The notes beneath the pieces were generated by a model. The model was given only the letters and a program-made list of their open reading frames with translations. It searched no databases and was not told where the DNA came from. Made by a program: the position numbers and the translations under genes. DNA of 64,000 bases, taken from NCBI RefSeq assembly GCF_900112355.1, contig NZ_FOLM01000001.1:355276-419275 (forward strand). The letters are read 5' to 3'. Below are positions 8,074 to 17,504 of this stretch, piece by piece (position 1 is the first letter of the stretch; each line of letters opens with the position of its first letter). This stretch comes from Streptomyces aidingensis (GTDB taxonomy: Bacteria > Actinomycetota > Actinomycetes > Streptomycetales > Streptomycetaceae).

Positions 8074-9855
8074 TCAGTCCTTGATCTCGCAGATCATGGC
8101 GCCGGCGGAGAGGGAGGTGCCGACCTCCGCCTTGAGGGCCTTGACGGTGCCCGCCCGGTGGGCGTTGATCGGCTGCTCCATCTTCATGGCCTCCAGGACG
8201 ATGATCAGATCACCCTCCGCGACCTGCTGTCCCTCCTCGACCGCGACCTTGACGATGGTGCCCTGCATCGGCGAGGCCAGGGTGTCGCCGGTGGCGCCCG
8301 AGGCGGCCTTGCGGGCGCCGCGCCGGCGGGCCGGCTTGGCACCGCCCGCCACGGCCGCCCGGGCCAGCGGCATGGCCAGCGTGGCGGGCAGCGAGACCTC
8401 CAGCCGCTTGCCGCCCACCTCGACGACCACCACCTCGCGGACGTTGCTCGCTTCCTCCTCCTCGGCGGGCGCGGCCGGAGTGAACGGCGGGATCTCGTTG
8501 ACGAATTCGGTCTCGATCCACCGGGTGTGGACGGAGAACGGCTGCCCGGCCGCCCCGTTCACCTCCGGTGCGAACGCCGGATCGGTCACCACGGCGCGGT
8601 GGAAGGGCAGCGCGGTGGCCATGCCCTCGACCCGGAACTCGTCCAGCGCCCGGGCCGCCCGCTGCAGCGCCTGCTGCCGGTCGGCACCGGTCACGATCAG
8701 CTTGGCCAGCAGCGAGTCCCAGGCCGGGCCGATCACCGAGCCGGACTCCACGCCGGAGTCCAGCCGCACACCCGGACCGGACGGCGGCACAAAGGCGGTC
8801 ACCGTGCCCGGCGCGGGCAGGAAGTTGCGCCCCGGGTCCTCGCCGTTGATGCGGAACTCGAAGGAGTGCCCGCGCCGCGGCGGGTCGTCGTATCCCAGCT
8901 CCTCGCCGTCCGCGATCCGGAGCTGCTCGCGCACCAGGTCGATGCCGCTGATCTCCTCGGTCACCGGGTGCTCGACCTGGAGCCGGGTGTTGACCTCCAG
9001 GAAGGAGATGGTGCCGTCCTGGCCCACCAGGAACTCGCAGGTGGCCGCGCCCACATAACCGGCCTCCCGCAGGATGGCCTTGGACGCGGTGTACAGGGAG
9101 CGGTTCTGCTCCTCGGACAGATACGGGGCCGGGGCCTCCTCCACCAGCTTCTGGTGGCGGCGCTGGAGCGAGCAGTCACGGGTGGAGACGACCACCACAT
9201 TGCCGTGCCGGTCGGCCAGGCACTGGGTCTCCACATGCCGGGGGCGGTCCAGATAGCGCTCCACGAAGCACTCGCCGCGGCCGAAGGCGGCCACCGCCTC
9301 GCGCACCGCGGAGTCGTACAGCTCGGGGACCTCCTCCAGGGTGCGGGCCACCTTCAGACCCCGGCCGCCGCCCCCGAAGGCGGCCTTGATGGCGATCGGC
9401 AGGCCGTTCTCGCGGGCGAACTCCACCACTTCGTCCGCGCCCGAGACCGGGTCCTTGGTACCGGCCACCAGGGGGGCACCCGCGCGCTGCGCGATGTGCC
9501 GGGCGGCGACCTTGTCACCGAGATCGCGGATCGCCTGCGGCGGCGGGCCGATCCAGATCAGGCCGGCGTCCAGCACGGCCTGGGCGAACTCCGCGTTCTC
9601 CGACAGGAAGCCGTAGCCGGGGTGGACGGCGTCCGCCCCGGCGTCCTCGGCGGCCCGGAGAACCTTGCCGATGTCCAGATAGCTGGCGGCCGGGGTGTCA
9701 CCGCCCAGCGCGAATGCCTCGTCGGCGACCCGGACGTGGACGGCGTCCCGGTCCGGATCGGCGTAGACAGCGACACTCGCGATACCGGCATCCCGGCACG
9801 CCCGCGCCACGCGGACGGCGATTTCGCCGCGGTTGGCGATGAGCACCTTGCGCAC
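8074..9855 (-). CDS. accA2: Acyl-CoA carboxylase alpha subunit: biotin carboxylase fused to biotin carrier (AccA2 type)
   Basis: Carboxylates biotin with ATP and bicarbonate and carries it on its own carrier domain to the PccB carboxyltransferase. The 593-residue protein starts [21 protein letters not shown] (biotin carboxylase N domain), has the ATP-grasp loop [13 protein letters not shown], the [10 protein letters not shown] and [14 protein letters not shown] active-site motifs, and ends with a carrier domain in which EAMKMEQP places the biotinyl Lys at about residue 558. Length matches actinomycete AccA. I chose GTG at 9855 because a GAGGAGGGA ribosome site precedes it and the conserved start follows; a longer frame to 10047 lacks homologous sequence. 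Partner genes accE and pccB are 12-15 kb away, with birA beyond. Confidence 0.96.
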   Translation of the reverse strand: MRKVLIANRGEIAVRVARACRDAGIASVAVYADPDRDAVHVRVADEAFALGGDTPAASYLDIGKVLRAAEDAGADAVHPGYGFLSENAEFAQAVLDAGLIWIGPPPQAIRDLGDKVAARHIAQRAGAPLVAGTKDPVSGADEVVEFARENGLPIAIKAAFGGGGRGLKVARTLEEVPELYDSAVREAVAAFGRGECFVERYLDRPRHVETQCLADRHGNVVVVSTRDCSLQRRHQKLVEEAPAPYLSEEQNRSLYTASKAILREAGYVGAATCEFLVGQDGTISFLEVNTRLQVEHPVTEEISGIDLVREQLRIADGEELGYDDPPRRGHSFEFRINGEDPGRNFLPAPGTVTAFVPPSGPGVRLDSGVESGSVIGPAWDSLLAKLIVTGADRQQALQRAARALDEFRVEGMATALPFHRAVVTDPAFAPEVNGAAGQPFSVHTRWIETEFVNEIPPFTPAAPAEEEEASNVREVVVVEVGGKRLEVSLPATLAMPLARAAVAGGAKPARRRGARKAASGATGDTLASPMQGTIVKVAVEEGQQVAEGDLIIVLEAMKMEQPINAHRAGTVKALKAEVGTSLSAGAMICEIKD

Positions 9856-10274
9856 GATGGCTCCCTCCTCGGAACAAGGCGAGTTTAGGTAGCGGCCACA
9901 CTTCCCGCCGAGGCGCGCTCGGGGGTGAGCTTGCCCACACGGACAGTGAGCCGAGGCAGTGCGGAACGCCTTCTGGCCTTGCGTTCCAAGGTACGCGCCG
10001 GGCCAGAGTTTTCCTTGGAAACCGCCATGTGGCCAAGGTCTCCACATTTCACACCCGTCAGGGGCCGCTCGGCTCTGTAGGTTCCCTACAACGCTGACCA
10101 GGATTATTTTTCCCGTGCACCTACCGGCGTGCGCCGCGCCCGGGCGCCGGACAAGGGCGCGGGCAGGGGCGGCGTGCGAGCCCGGCGCGAGCCGGGCCCG
10201 ATCCGCCGTTTCCGGCGGTGCCGGCCGCGCCCGGCCTCTTGTCGGCGGCGTTACCCGGCAGTAGCGTGCGGCGC
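9856..10274. promoter_or_regulatory. Divergent promoter region of accA2 with several dyads
   Basis: No gene is seen in these 419 bases between accA2 (minus) and a membrane-protein gene (plus). Four inverted repeats crowd together: CCTTG-N5-CAAGG (about 9978-9992), TTTCC-TT-GGAAA (10010-10021), ATGTGG-N9-CCACAT (10027-10032/10042-10047) and TGTAGG-TTC-CCTACA (10076-10090). An AT-rich patch near 10103-10110 is unusual for this genome and may be part of a core promoter. The dyads are visible; their role as operators for fatty-acid or carboxylase regulation is inference. Confidence 0.5.
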
Positions 10275-10880
10275 GTGAACCGGGGCAGACGAATCACGGC
10301 CGCGACCGCGGCAGTTCTGGTGCTGTGCGAGGCGGTGGCCATCGGCACCGCACAGTGGCTGATGGGCCTGGTGGCCCGGGCGCAGCGGATGTCCCTGGCC
10401 GGGCTGTCCACGGACACCATCGTCCTGATCACCTGGCTGGGCGGGGCACTGCTCGGCGGGCTGCTGCTGGCCTGTGCCGTGCTGCTGCTGCGCACCGCGG
10501 TGCGGGACCGGCTGGGCGGCCGGCCGGTCCGCGCGGTCCTGGCCGGCTCCCTGGTGGCCAACGCGCTGCTGGCGATCGTCGCGGTGGGCATGTTCGGCTG
10601 GGCGGCCTTTGCCGCCGCCATGGCGGTGTTCGGGCTGGTGCTGCTGGTGATGACGGCCTATCCGCCGCCGCAGCGCGGCGCGGGGGCGCACCGCCCGGTG
10701 CCGGGCCGTCCCGGCGCGGCCCCGGACACCGCGGACAAGCGGCCCGGGGACGGCGGCCGGGCCGGCTCCGCGGGCGGGGCGCCGGACCCCACGGCCGGAC
10801 CGGCGGGACCGGCGGGACCCGCGCAACCGGGGGCCGCCGGCGAGCCGGTGGCCGTCGTGGTCAGTGCCACAGATCGGTGA
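10275..10880 (+). CDS. Small integral membrane protein, unknown function
   Basis: A 201-residue protein with four predicted membrane helices in the first 130 residues ([44 protein letters not shown], a third around [18 protein letters not shown], a fourth [15 protein letters not shown]) and a disordered Pro/Gly/Ala tail of about 70 residues with GPAGPAGPA repeats. I do not recognise a functional family. GTG start at 10275 gives the sequence [14 protein letters not shown]; upstream frame is spacer. Its last 20 bases overlap the 3' end of maf on the other strand (10861-10880), so the two messages are complementary at their ends. A membrane protein at this place next to maf is, from memory, also found in other Streptomyces. 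Confidence 0.75.
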   Translation: MNRGRRITAATAAVLVLCEAVAIGTAQWLMGLVARAQRMSLAGLSTDTIVLITWLGGALLGGLLLACAVLLLRTAVRDRLGGRPVRAVLAGSLVANALLAIVAVGMFGWAAFAAAMAVFGLVLLVMTAYPPPQRGAGAHRPVPGRPGAAPDTADKRPGDGGRAGSAGGAPDPTAGPAGPAGPAQPGAAGEPVAVVVSATDR

Positions 10881-11508
10881 TCCGCACGCCCAGTCCGGCC
10901 AGCAGCCGCCGCAGCAGCGGCAGTGACAGCCCGATCACATTGCCCGGATCGCCGTCCACGGAGTCGATGAACGGCGCGGCCCTGCCGTCCAGGGTGAACG
11001 CCCCGGCCACCGCCAGCGGTTCACCGGTGGCCACATAGGCGGCGATCTCCTCGTCGGTGGGTTCGCCGAACCGCACCGTGGTGGAGCCGGTCGCGGAGAC
11101 CCGGCGGCCGTCGGCGGTGTCGATCACGCAGTGCCCGGTCTCCAGCACGCCGGACCGGCCGCGCATGGCCTTCCAGCGGGCGGTGGCCTCCCCGGCGTCG
11201 GCGGGCTTGCCCAGCGCCCGGCCGTCCAGGTCCAGTACCGAGTCGCAGCCCACCACCAGGGCACCGGCCGCCTCCGGGCGGGCCGCCACCGCCTCGGCCT
11301 TGGCCTCGGCCAGCAGCCGGGCCAGCTCGCCCGGCACCGGCGCGGTGATCGCGTCCTCGTCCACCCCGCTGACCATCACCTCGGGTGCCAGCCCCGCCTG
11401 GCGCAGCAGAGCGAGCCGGGCCGGCGAGCCGGAGGCGAGCACCAGCCTGCGGGACGGAGACGGGGACGGGCCGGAGGACGTGGCGGCAGCGGCGGAGGCT
11501 GAGTTCAT
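10861..11508 (-). CDS. maf: Maf-like nucleoside triphosphate pyrophosphatase
   Basis: House-cleaning enzyme family that hydrolyses non-canonical or excess nucleoside triphosphates to monophosphates. The 215-residue product has the family N-terminal [20 protein letters not shown] motif (SxSPxR phosphate site), the [12 protein letters not shown] segment with the catalytic Asp, [13 protein letters not shown], the [27 protein letters not shown] region and a C-terminal LPLLRRLL helix. I chose the ATG at 11508; it leaves a 19-residue Ser/Ala leader before the fold, and a longer start at 11580 cannot be excluded. It converges on the membrane-protein gene with a 20-bp overlap. Confidence 0.92.
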   Translation of the reverse strand: MNSASAAAATSSGPSPSPSRRLVLASGSPARLALLRQAGLAPEVMVSGVDEDAITAPVPGELARLLAEAKAEAVAARPEAAGALVVGCDSVLDLDGRALGKPADAGEATARWKAMRGRSGVLETGHCVIDTADGRRVSATGSTTVRFGEPTDEEIAAYVATGEPLAVAGAFTLDGRAAPFIDSVDGDPGNVIGLSLPLLRRLLAGLGVRITDLWH

Positions 11509-11689
11509 GGTGAGGAAGGGTAACCGGCTCCGCCCGCACCCGGCACGGCCCTCCCCCCCCGGCCGCCCGGGAAAGGACACGGGCGGATATCCGTCCCCCG
11601 GCGAAAGTGCGCTGCTATAACGGTCAGCCGGTCAATGTCCGGCGGCGGGTACGCATAATGCCGCGCGCGACGACGAAGGGAATTGCGCC

Positions 11690-13411
11690 GTGGTCCTTTC
11701 CGGGGAACGCACGATCGTGAACGAGCCGCGCAGCCGGTCCGCCGGGGCGATCGCGGTGGCCTGGCTGACCACCACGGATCATAAGAAGATCGGCACCCTC
11801 TATATGGTGAGCGCGTTCGGGTTCTTCGTCATCGGAGGCATCCTCGCGCTTGCCATGCGTGCCGAACTGGCCCGCCCGGGGACCCAGTTGCTCACCAATG
11901 AGCAGTACAACCAGGCGTTCACCATGCACGGCACGATCATGATGCTGCTGTTCGCCACCCCGCTGTTCGCGGGTTTCGCCAACGCCATCATGCCGCTGCA
12001 AATCGGCTCCCCGGATGTCGCATATCCCCGGCTGAACATGCTGTCGTACTGGTTCTTCCTCTTCGGCGGCCTGATCGCGGTGCTGGGCTTCCTCATCCCG
12101 CAGGGACCGGCGGATTTCGGCTGGTTCGCCTACACCCCGCTGAGCCGCCAGGAGCACTCTCCGAGCACCGGCGCCGACCTGTGGGTGATGGGTCTGGCGC
12201 TGGGCGGCTTCGGCACCATCCTCGGTGCCGTCAACTTCATCACCACCATCATCTGCATGCGCGCCCCCGGCATGACCATGTTCCGGATGCCGATCTTCAC
12301 CTGGAACGTACTGCTGACCAGCGTGCTGGTGCTGCTGGCCTTCCCCGTGCTGGCCGCCGCGCTCTTCGGGCTGGCCGCCGACCGCCTCTTCGGTGCCCAC
12401 ATCTTCGATCCGGCCAACGGAGGCGCGCTGCTCTGGCAGCACCTGTTCTGGTTCTTCGGCCACCCGGAGGTCTACATCATCGCCCTGCCGTTCTTCGGCA
12501 TCATCACCGAGGTCATCCCCGTGTTCAGCCGCAAGCCGATCTTCGGCTACATCGGCCTGGTGGGCGCGACCTTCGCCATCGCCGGTCTGTCGGTCACCGT
12601 CTGGGCCCACCACATGTATCCCACCGGGGCGGTGCTGCTGCCCTTCTTCGCCTTCATGACCTTTCTCATCGCGGTGCCGACCGGGGTGAAGTTCTTCAAC
12701 TGGATCGGCACCATGTGGCGGGGATCGCTCAGCTTCGAAACCCCCATGCTCTGGGCGGCCGGCTTCCTGGTCACCTTTCTCTTCGGCGGCCTGACCGGCG
12801 TGATCCTCGCCTCGCCGCCGCTGGACTGGCACATCACGGACACCTATTTCGTGGTCGCCCACTTCCACTACGTCGTCTTCGGCACCGTGGTGTTCGCCAT
12901 GTTCGCCGGCTTCCACTTCTGGTGGCCCAAGTTCACCGGAAAAATGCTCGACGAGACCCTTGGCAAGATCCATTTCTGGACCCTGTTCACCGGATTCCAC
13001 CTCACCTTCCTCGTCCAGCACTGGCTCGGCGCCGAGGGCATGCCGCGCCGCTACGCCGACTACCTGGCGGCCGACGGGTTCACCTTTCTGCACACCCTTT
13101 CCACCATCGGCGCCTTCCTGCTGGGCCTGTCCACCCTGCCGTTCGTCTACAACGTCTGGAAGACCGCCCGCTACGCCCCTCGCGTGGCGGTGGACGACCC
13201 CTGGGGATTCGGCCGCTCCCTGGAGTGGGCCACCTCCTGTCCGCCGCCCCGGCACAACTTCCTCACCCTTCCGCGCATCCGCTCCGAATCCCCCGCCTTC
13301 GACCTGCATCACCCGGCGATGGCGACCGGGAATGAGCCGGGCGAGGACCGGCGCGATGTGCTCGATACCGGTGATGTGGCCGCCGCCGGCGGCTCCCGGG
13401 GGGAATCGTGA
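11690..13411 (+). CDS. ctaD: Cytochrome c oxidase subunit I, extra copy
   Basis: Catalytic subunit of an aa3-type terminal oxidase in the cytoplasmic membrane. The 573 residues carry twelve helices and the metal ligands: low-spin haem His in [26 protein letters not shown] with the CuB His, crosslinked Tyr and proton-channel Glu, [10 protein letters not shown] with the CuB His pair, the K-channel Lys in [12 protein letters not shown], and the haem ligands in [10 protein letters not shown]. The C-terminal [26 protein letters not shown] matches Streptomyces CtaD, so it is probably functional. No subunit II or III genes are nearby, so it is a solo paralogue that would need partners from the main cta operon. 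The start (ATG region at 11690, GTG-rich) is the first in the frame; MNEPRS further in is also possible. A coupled small gene follows. Confidence 0.93.
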   Translation: MVLSGERTIVNEPRSRSAGAIAVAWLTTTDHKKIGTLYMVSAFGFFVIGGILALAMRAELARPGTQLLTNEQYNQAFTMHGTIMMLLFATPLFAGFANAIMPLQIGSPDVAYPRLNMLSYWFFLFGGLIAVLGFLIPQGPADFGWFAYTPLSRQEHSPSTGADLWVMGLALGGFGTILGAVNFITTIICMRAPGMTMFRMPIFTWNVLLTSVLVLLAFPVLAAALFGLAADRLFGAHIFDPANGGALLWQHLFWFFGHPEVYIIALPFFGIITEVIPVFSRKPIFGYIGLVGATFAIAGLSVTVWAHHMYPTGAVLLPFFAFMTFLIAVPTGVKFFNWIGTMWRGSLSFETPMLWAAGFLVTFLFGGLTGVILASPPLDWHITDTYFVVAHFHYVVFGTVVFAMFAGFHFWWPKFTGKMLDETLGKIHFWTLFTGFHLTFLVQHWLGAEGMPRRYADYLAADGFTFLHTLSTIGAFLLGLSTLPFVYNVWKTARYAPRVAVDDPWGFGRSLEWATSCPPPRHNFLTLPRIRSESPAFDLHHPAMATGNEPGEDRRDVLDTGDVAAAGGSRGES

Positions 13412-13764
13412 GGGATCTCCGGCAGCGGGCCCGCCTCACCGTGGAACAGCTGGAGGGCTATCTGCGGGCGCGGGCGGAGGTGGGCGCCGCCCGCGGTGAC
13501 GGCGAGGCCCTGGCCGATCGCATGCCCTGGCTGACCACTGCCCAGCGCGAGGAACTCGTCCGCCTCTACACCGAGGACCGTATCGATCTCACCCGGTCCA
13601 CCCTTGGCGCCCTCACCCGCCGCTGCCGGGAACTGCGCGCCGAGTACGAGGCACGCTACGCCCGGCTGCGCCGGCTCCTGCTCACCGTGACCGTGGCCGT
13701 CCTGCTCGGTGCGCTCGCCCTGACGTCGGCCGCCGCGGCACTGCTGCTGCCCGGCACCGGCTGA
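13408..13764 (+). CDS. Small membrane protein coupled to ctaD
   Basis: A 118-residue protein: about 85 charged, helical residues ([29 protein letters not shown], then [38 protein letters not shown]) followed by one C-terminal membrane helix ([25 protein letters not shown]). The GTG start overlaps the ctaD stop in GTGA, so translation is coupled. I do not recognise a named family. Its position suggests an accessory or assembly partner of this oxidase subunit, which is inference. Confidence 0.75.
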   Translation: MRDLRQRARLTVEQLEGYLRARAEVGAARGDGEALADRMPWLTTAQREELVRLYTEDRIDLTRSTLGALTRRCRELRAEYEARYARLRRLLLTVTVAVLLGALALTSAAAALLLPGTG

Positions 13765-13790
13765 ACCGGCCCCGGGCATCGCCGCATGCG

Positions 13791-13827
13791 GACGGCCCGC
13801 CGGGGCGCAGGGCCCCGGCGGGCCGTC
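13791..13827. terminator. Strong bidirectional terminator hairpin
   Basis: A perfect 16-bp GC stem (13791-13806 with 13812-13827) and a 5-base loop, between the convergent ends of the ctaD unit and the first subtilase gene. Confidence 0.8.
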
Positions 13828-13846
13828 GTGCTGTGCGGGAGTCCGC

Positions 13847-16800
13847 CTACCGGGTGCGGTAGGCGTCGATCAGGGTCTGCACGGCGGTGTTGCCCTGCTT
13901 GTCGCTGACCGTGGCGCGGAAGGAGACGCTGCCCCCGGCGGGCGGGTTGGTGATCACCACCCTGCCCTTGCGGACCTTGACGGCCTGCCAGCTCTCACCG
14001 CGGTCGAAGGAGACCTCCACGGTGAGCGAGCCCAGATTGCCGCCCGCGGCCGAGCCCTGCACGGTCACCGGCACCCTGACCTTCCGGCCGCCCGGTGAGG
14101 TGGAGTCCAGCGCCAGTTTCGGGGTGAAGCGCACCCCGCTGGCCGGGAGGCGGACGGCGTCCTCCTCCCCGCCGCCCGCCGCGGCGGCCGAGGTGAAGGT
14201 GTACTCCAGCCTCACCTCGGTACTCACCGCGTGGACCCCGGACTCCCTGCGGCTGATGGTGGACACCAGCCGGTACTCGGCCTCCTCCGGGGTGAGGGCG
14301 AACTCGGACCAGTCCAGCGGCACGTCCTGCCGCGCCCACTCCTCCCCGTTGCGGTAGAGCACGGTCTCGGCGGAGTCCCACGGGCTCTCGCTGTAGCGTC
14401 CGGCTCCGTCCGCGAGCGGCGGGATGGAGGCGAAGAGGTGGTCGTCGTAGCGGAACAGACCGCCGCCGAAATCCCCGGTATCGCCCATGGCGGGCCCGAA
14501 GACCCCGGTGTTGAACGTCCGGGTGTAGCGCTTGCCCGCCCGGAAGTCCTCGATCAGGCCATAGGTGAAGACCTCGGCGGCCTCCTCGCCGTACTGGACG
14601 AACTCCTGCGCCCACGCGGTGGTCCCGGCCTGCACATAGACCTCGCGGACGGCCGGCAGTCCGTAGGGGACACCGCTGGAGTAGCCCGCGAAGGCGGGGT
14701 AGGTGATGACCTCGCCCTGCTTGCCGGCCACCGAGGCCCCCGCCCGGGTGGTGATCCTCGCCGCTTCCTTCCGGGCCAGATGGTCGCGCAGACCGGTGTA
14801 GAAGCCGCCCTCCTGGGTGTGGAACATGTGGTACTCCACGGGCGCGTCCGGGCGCCGGAAGCCGGCCGCCGCCGAGGCGCCCGTGTACCAGCCCTCGGAC
14901 ACCGGGCCGACCTGGGCGGTGCGCATGCCCTCCGGCAGTCGGCCGACGGAGATCGCGGTGCCCAGGGAAAGATGCTCGTTCTCCACCAGGTAATCCACCG
15001 TCAGACCGGTCAGTACGGCCCGGCGGTCGAAGACCGAGGGGGACATCTCCCCGGCGTCCGCGGAGGAGTACCGCAGCTCGGTGTCCCCGGTGAGCCGGAA
15101 CGGCGGGGTCACCATCCAGTCGAGGCCGGCCGGCGCCTCGTCGTCCGCCTCGCCGGCCAGGATCACGCCGTCCACCAGATACTCGCCCTCGGGCAGCCGC
15201 AGGGACGCGGTGCCGTCCTGCGGCACCACCCACCGGGGTTCGAAGTTCTCCAGGTCGATCAGCATGGCCTCGGCCCGCTCGGCGGGCTCGCCGTCGCGTC
15301 CGGTGAAGTGGATGTCCAGATCGAACTTCTCCGCCTCGCGCTCCACCGCGCCGGCCGTGCGGACGGTGTGGCCGTCGCCCTCGGCGGTCAGGAAGAGGCT
15401 GTAGCCGCCGTTGACCGCGCCGCCGTGGGTGGTGTCGGCGGTGACCTGGACGGTGGCGGTGCCCCCGGCCGGCACGGTCACCTGCCCGGCGGAGAGGGTG
15501 AACATGCCCTCCGGGGCGGGCTCCCCTTCCGGGCCGGTGCCCTCGGCGGTCAGGGCCAGGGTGATGTCGCTGTCCCCGAGGTTGCGGTAGGTCAGGTCCT
15601 TGACCACCGGCTGGTCGTCCTCGTGCGGGTAGGGCACCGCCCCGAAGGAGAGCGAACCGGGCTCGGCGATGATCCGCTGCTCCAGCGCCCGGGACACATC
15701 CAGCCGTCCGGCGCCCGCCTGGAAGGCCGTGGAGCCCTCCAGGCCCACGGTGGAACCCATCAGCGCGGCCTTGATCTGCTGCCCGGTCCACTCCGGATGC
15801 CGCTGGGCCAGCAGGGCGGCGGCCCCGGCCGCGTGCGGGGCGGCCATGGAGGTGCCGGAGATGGCCGCATAGCCGTCGGCCACCGGCCGGCCCTCCTGGG
15901 CGACCAGACTGCCGTCGGCCGCCGCCGCGCCGATGTCCACGCCCGGCGCGGTCAGATCCGGCTTGAGGGCGCCGTCCCGGGAGCGGGGTCCGACCGAGGA
16001 GAAGGCGGCCGGCTCGTCGGATCCGTCCACGGCGCCCACGGTCAGTGCCGAGTCGGCGGTGCCGGGGGAGCCGACGCTTCCGCTCCGGGGGCCGTCGTTG
16101 CCGGCCGCGATCACGAACAGCACACCGCTGTCCTCGGTGATCCGCTCGACCGCCTCCTCCAGCGGGTCGGTCTCCGGGGCGGCGGGTCCGCCCAGGCTCA
16201 TGTTGATGATGTCGGCGCCCTGTGCGGCGGCCCACTCCATGCCCTCGATGATCTGCGAGTCGAAGCCGAAGCCGTAGTCGTCCAGCACCTTGCCGTTGAG
16301 CAGGGCGGCGCCGGGGGCGACGCCCCGGTAGGTGCCGCCGGAGCGGGCGCCGGTGCCGGCCGCGATGGACGCCACATGGGTGCCATGGCCGTCCAGGTCG
16401 TCGGTGGTGGGGGATTCGGAGAAGTTGGCCTCGGCCACCACCTTCCCCTCGAAGTCGCCGTGCCCGGTGTCGATGCCGGTGTCCAGCACGGCGATGGTGG
16501 TCCCGGTCCCGTCGAAGCCGGCCGCCCAGGCGTCCGGGGCGCCGATCTGCCCGGTGCTGGTGTCCAGCGACGCCTGCTGGAGGCCGTCCAGGCTGATGCC
16601 GGCCACGCCGGGCGCCGCCTCGGTGGCCGGCCCGTCACCGCCTCCGGCGGCGGCGCGGGCGGTGCCGGCGCCGTCCGCGGCGGGCTCGGTGAGCGCCTCC
16701 CAGGCGCCGGCCGTGCCGTCCTCGTCCACCAGCAGGGCCTCGCCGTCGATGGTCTCCAGCTCGGCCCGGACCTCGGGTCCGGCCTGCCGGTGGAGTTCGG

Positions 16801-17239
16801 CGCGGGTCGCGTCGGCGTCCTGCTCCCAGGTGACGATCAGCGGCACGCCGCCGGTCTCCCGGTACTGCTCGCGGCTCAGTTCGGTGACATTGAACAGCCG
16901 CCGGTCCAGAGTGCCTTCGGCGAGCATCGGCACCACGTCCAGCGGCAGCACATGGACTCCGTCCCCGGTCTCCAGGACCCGGACGGGGACATCCTCCCGT
17001 CCCGGGGCCCGCAGCAGACCGATGACCCGGCCCTGCCCGTCGAGCCGCACCCGGTCGCCGGTGACAAGGGTGATCTGCTGGGCCGCGGGGCGGGCCGCCG
17101 GGCCGCCCGCCCGGTCCGTGTCCTGCTGGAGCGCCTCCCCCCGGGGCGAGGCGGCCGCGGAGGTGATGCCCGCGGTGAGCGCCAGTGCGGTGACGATCGC
17201 GACGGCGGCGCCGCTCGCCGGTTTCCGTTGATTGTGCAA
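13847..17239 (-). CDS. Secreted subtilisin-like serine protease, S8 family, copy 1
   Basis: Extracellular S8 peptidase of 1,130 residues. A signal peptide (RKP then AAVAIVTALALTAGITSAAASP) is followed by a pro-region (about 55-230) and the catalytic domain. Catalytic Asp253 lies in IAVLDTGIDTGHGDF, His285 in DGHGTHVASIAAG, oxyanion Asn381 in VIAAGNDGP and Ser464 in ISGTSMAAPHAAG. About 620 residues of beta-rich domains follow, ending with a conserved SLTVEVSFDRGESW and NPPAGGSVSFRATVSDKQGNTAVQTLIDAYRTR-type module. It is a close paralogue of the next gene. The start reads TTG at 17239, with AGGGGGT just upstream. Targets are unknown; proteolysis for nutrition or development is likely. Confidence 0.93.
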   Translation of the reverse strand: MHNQRKPASGAAVAIVTALALTAGITSAAASPRGEALQQDTDRAGGPAARPAAQQITLVTGDRVRLDGQGRVIGLLRAPGREDVPVRVLETGDGVHVLPLDVVPMLAEGTLDRRLFNVTELSREQYRETGGVPLIVTWEQDADATRAELHRQAGPEVRAELETIDGEALLVDEDGTAGAWEALTEPAADGAGTARAAAGGGDGPATEAAPGVAGISLDGLQQASLDTSTGQIGAPDAWAAGFDGTGTTIAVLDTGIDTGHGDFEGKVVAEANFSESPTTDDLDGHGTHVASIAAGTGARSGGTYRGVAPGAALLNGKVLDDYGFGFDSQIIEGMEWAAAQGADIINMSLGGPAAPETDPLEEAVERITEDSGVLFVIAAGNDGPRSGSVGSPGTADSALTVGAVDGSDEPAAFSSVGPRSRDGALKPDLTAPGVDIGAAAADGSLVAQEGRPVADGYAAISGTSMAAPHAAGAAALLAQRHPEWTGQQIKAALMGSTVGLEGSTAFQAGAGRLDVSRALEQRIIAEPGSLSFGAVPYPHEDDQPVVKDLTYRNLGDSDITLALTAEGTGPEGEPAPEGMFTLSAGQVTVPAGGTATVQVTADTTHGGAVNGGYSLFLTAEGDGHTVRTAGAVEREAEKFDLDIHFTGRDGEPAERAEAMLIDLENFEPRWVVPQDGTASLRLPEGEYLVDGVILAGEADDEAPAGLDWMVTPPFRLTGDTELRYSSADAGEMSPSVFDRRAVLTGLTVDYLVENEHLSLGTAISVGRLPEGMRTAQVGPVSEGWYTGASAAAGFRRPDAPVEYHMFHTQEGGFYTGLRDHLARKEAARITTRAGASVAGKQGEVITYPAFAGYSSGVPYGLPAVREVYVQAGTTAWAQEFVQYGEEAAEVFTYGLIEDFRAGKRYTRTFNTGVFGPAMGDTGDFGGGLFRYDDHLFASIPPLADGAGRYSESPWDSAETVLYRNGEEWARQDVPLDWSEFALTPEEAEYRLVSTISRRESGVHAVSTEVRLEYTFTSAAAAGGGEEDAVRLPASGVRFTPKLALDSTSPGGRKVRVPVTVQGSAAGGNLGSLTVEVSFDRGESWQAVKVRKGRVVITNPPAGGSVSFRATVSDKQGNTAVQTLIDAYRTR

Positions 17240-17427
17240 GGTACCCCCTGGTGAGTGTGTGGTTCACCGAGGCCGGGGACCCCCACAAGCCGTTCCCCGC
17301 CCGCCGCTCAACATACGGAGTAAGCAGCCGCGCCGGGACCGGAGCCGGAGCCTCCGCCGGCCCGGGCGGACGGTCTTGAACGTTGTGCGAACAACCACCC
17401 CGCGGGGTTTGCGCGTCGGCGCACGCC

Positions 17428-17466
17428 GGGCGGCCCGCCCCGGTACCGGACCGGGGCGGGCCGCCC
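17428..17466. terminator. Terminator hairpin after subtilase copy 2
   Basis: A perfect 17-bp GC stem (17428-17444 with 17450-17466) and a 5-base loop, 39 bases past the stop of the upstream subtilase (minus strand) and before the promoter region of copy 1. It suggests the two protease genes are separate transcription units. Confidence 0.75.
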
Positions 17467-17504
17467 TGTTGTGGATGAGCTGTGTGGTGTGTGCAACTTC
17501 CGTG

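Noticed and set aside
14231..17254. Plus-strand frame of about 1,000 codons opposite subtilase copy 1
   Set aside because: No recognisable domain and a composition typical of antisense GC frames; the minus strand carries an intact protease.
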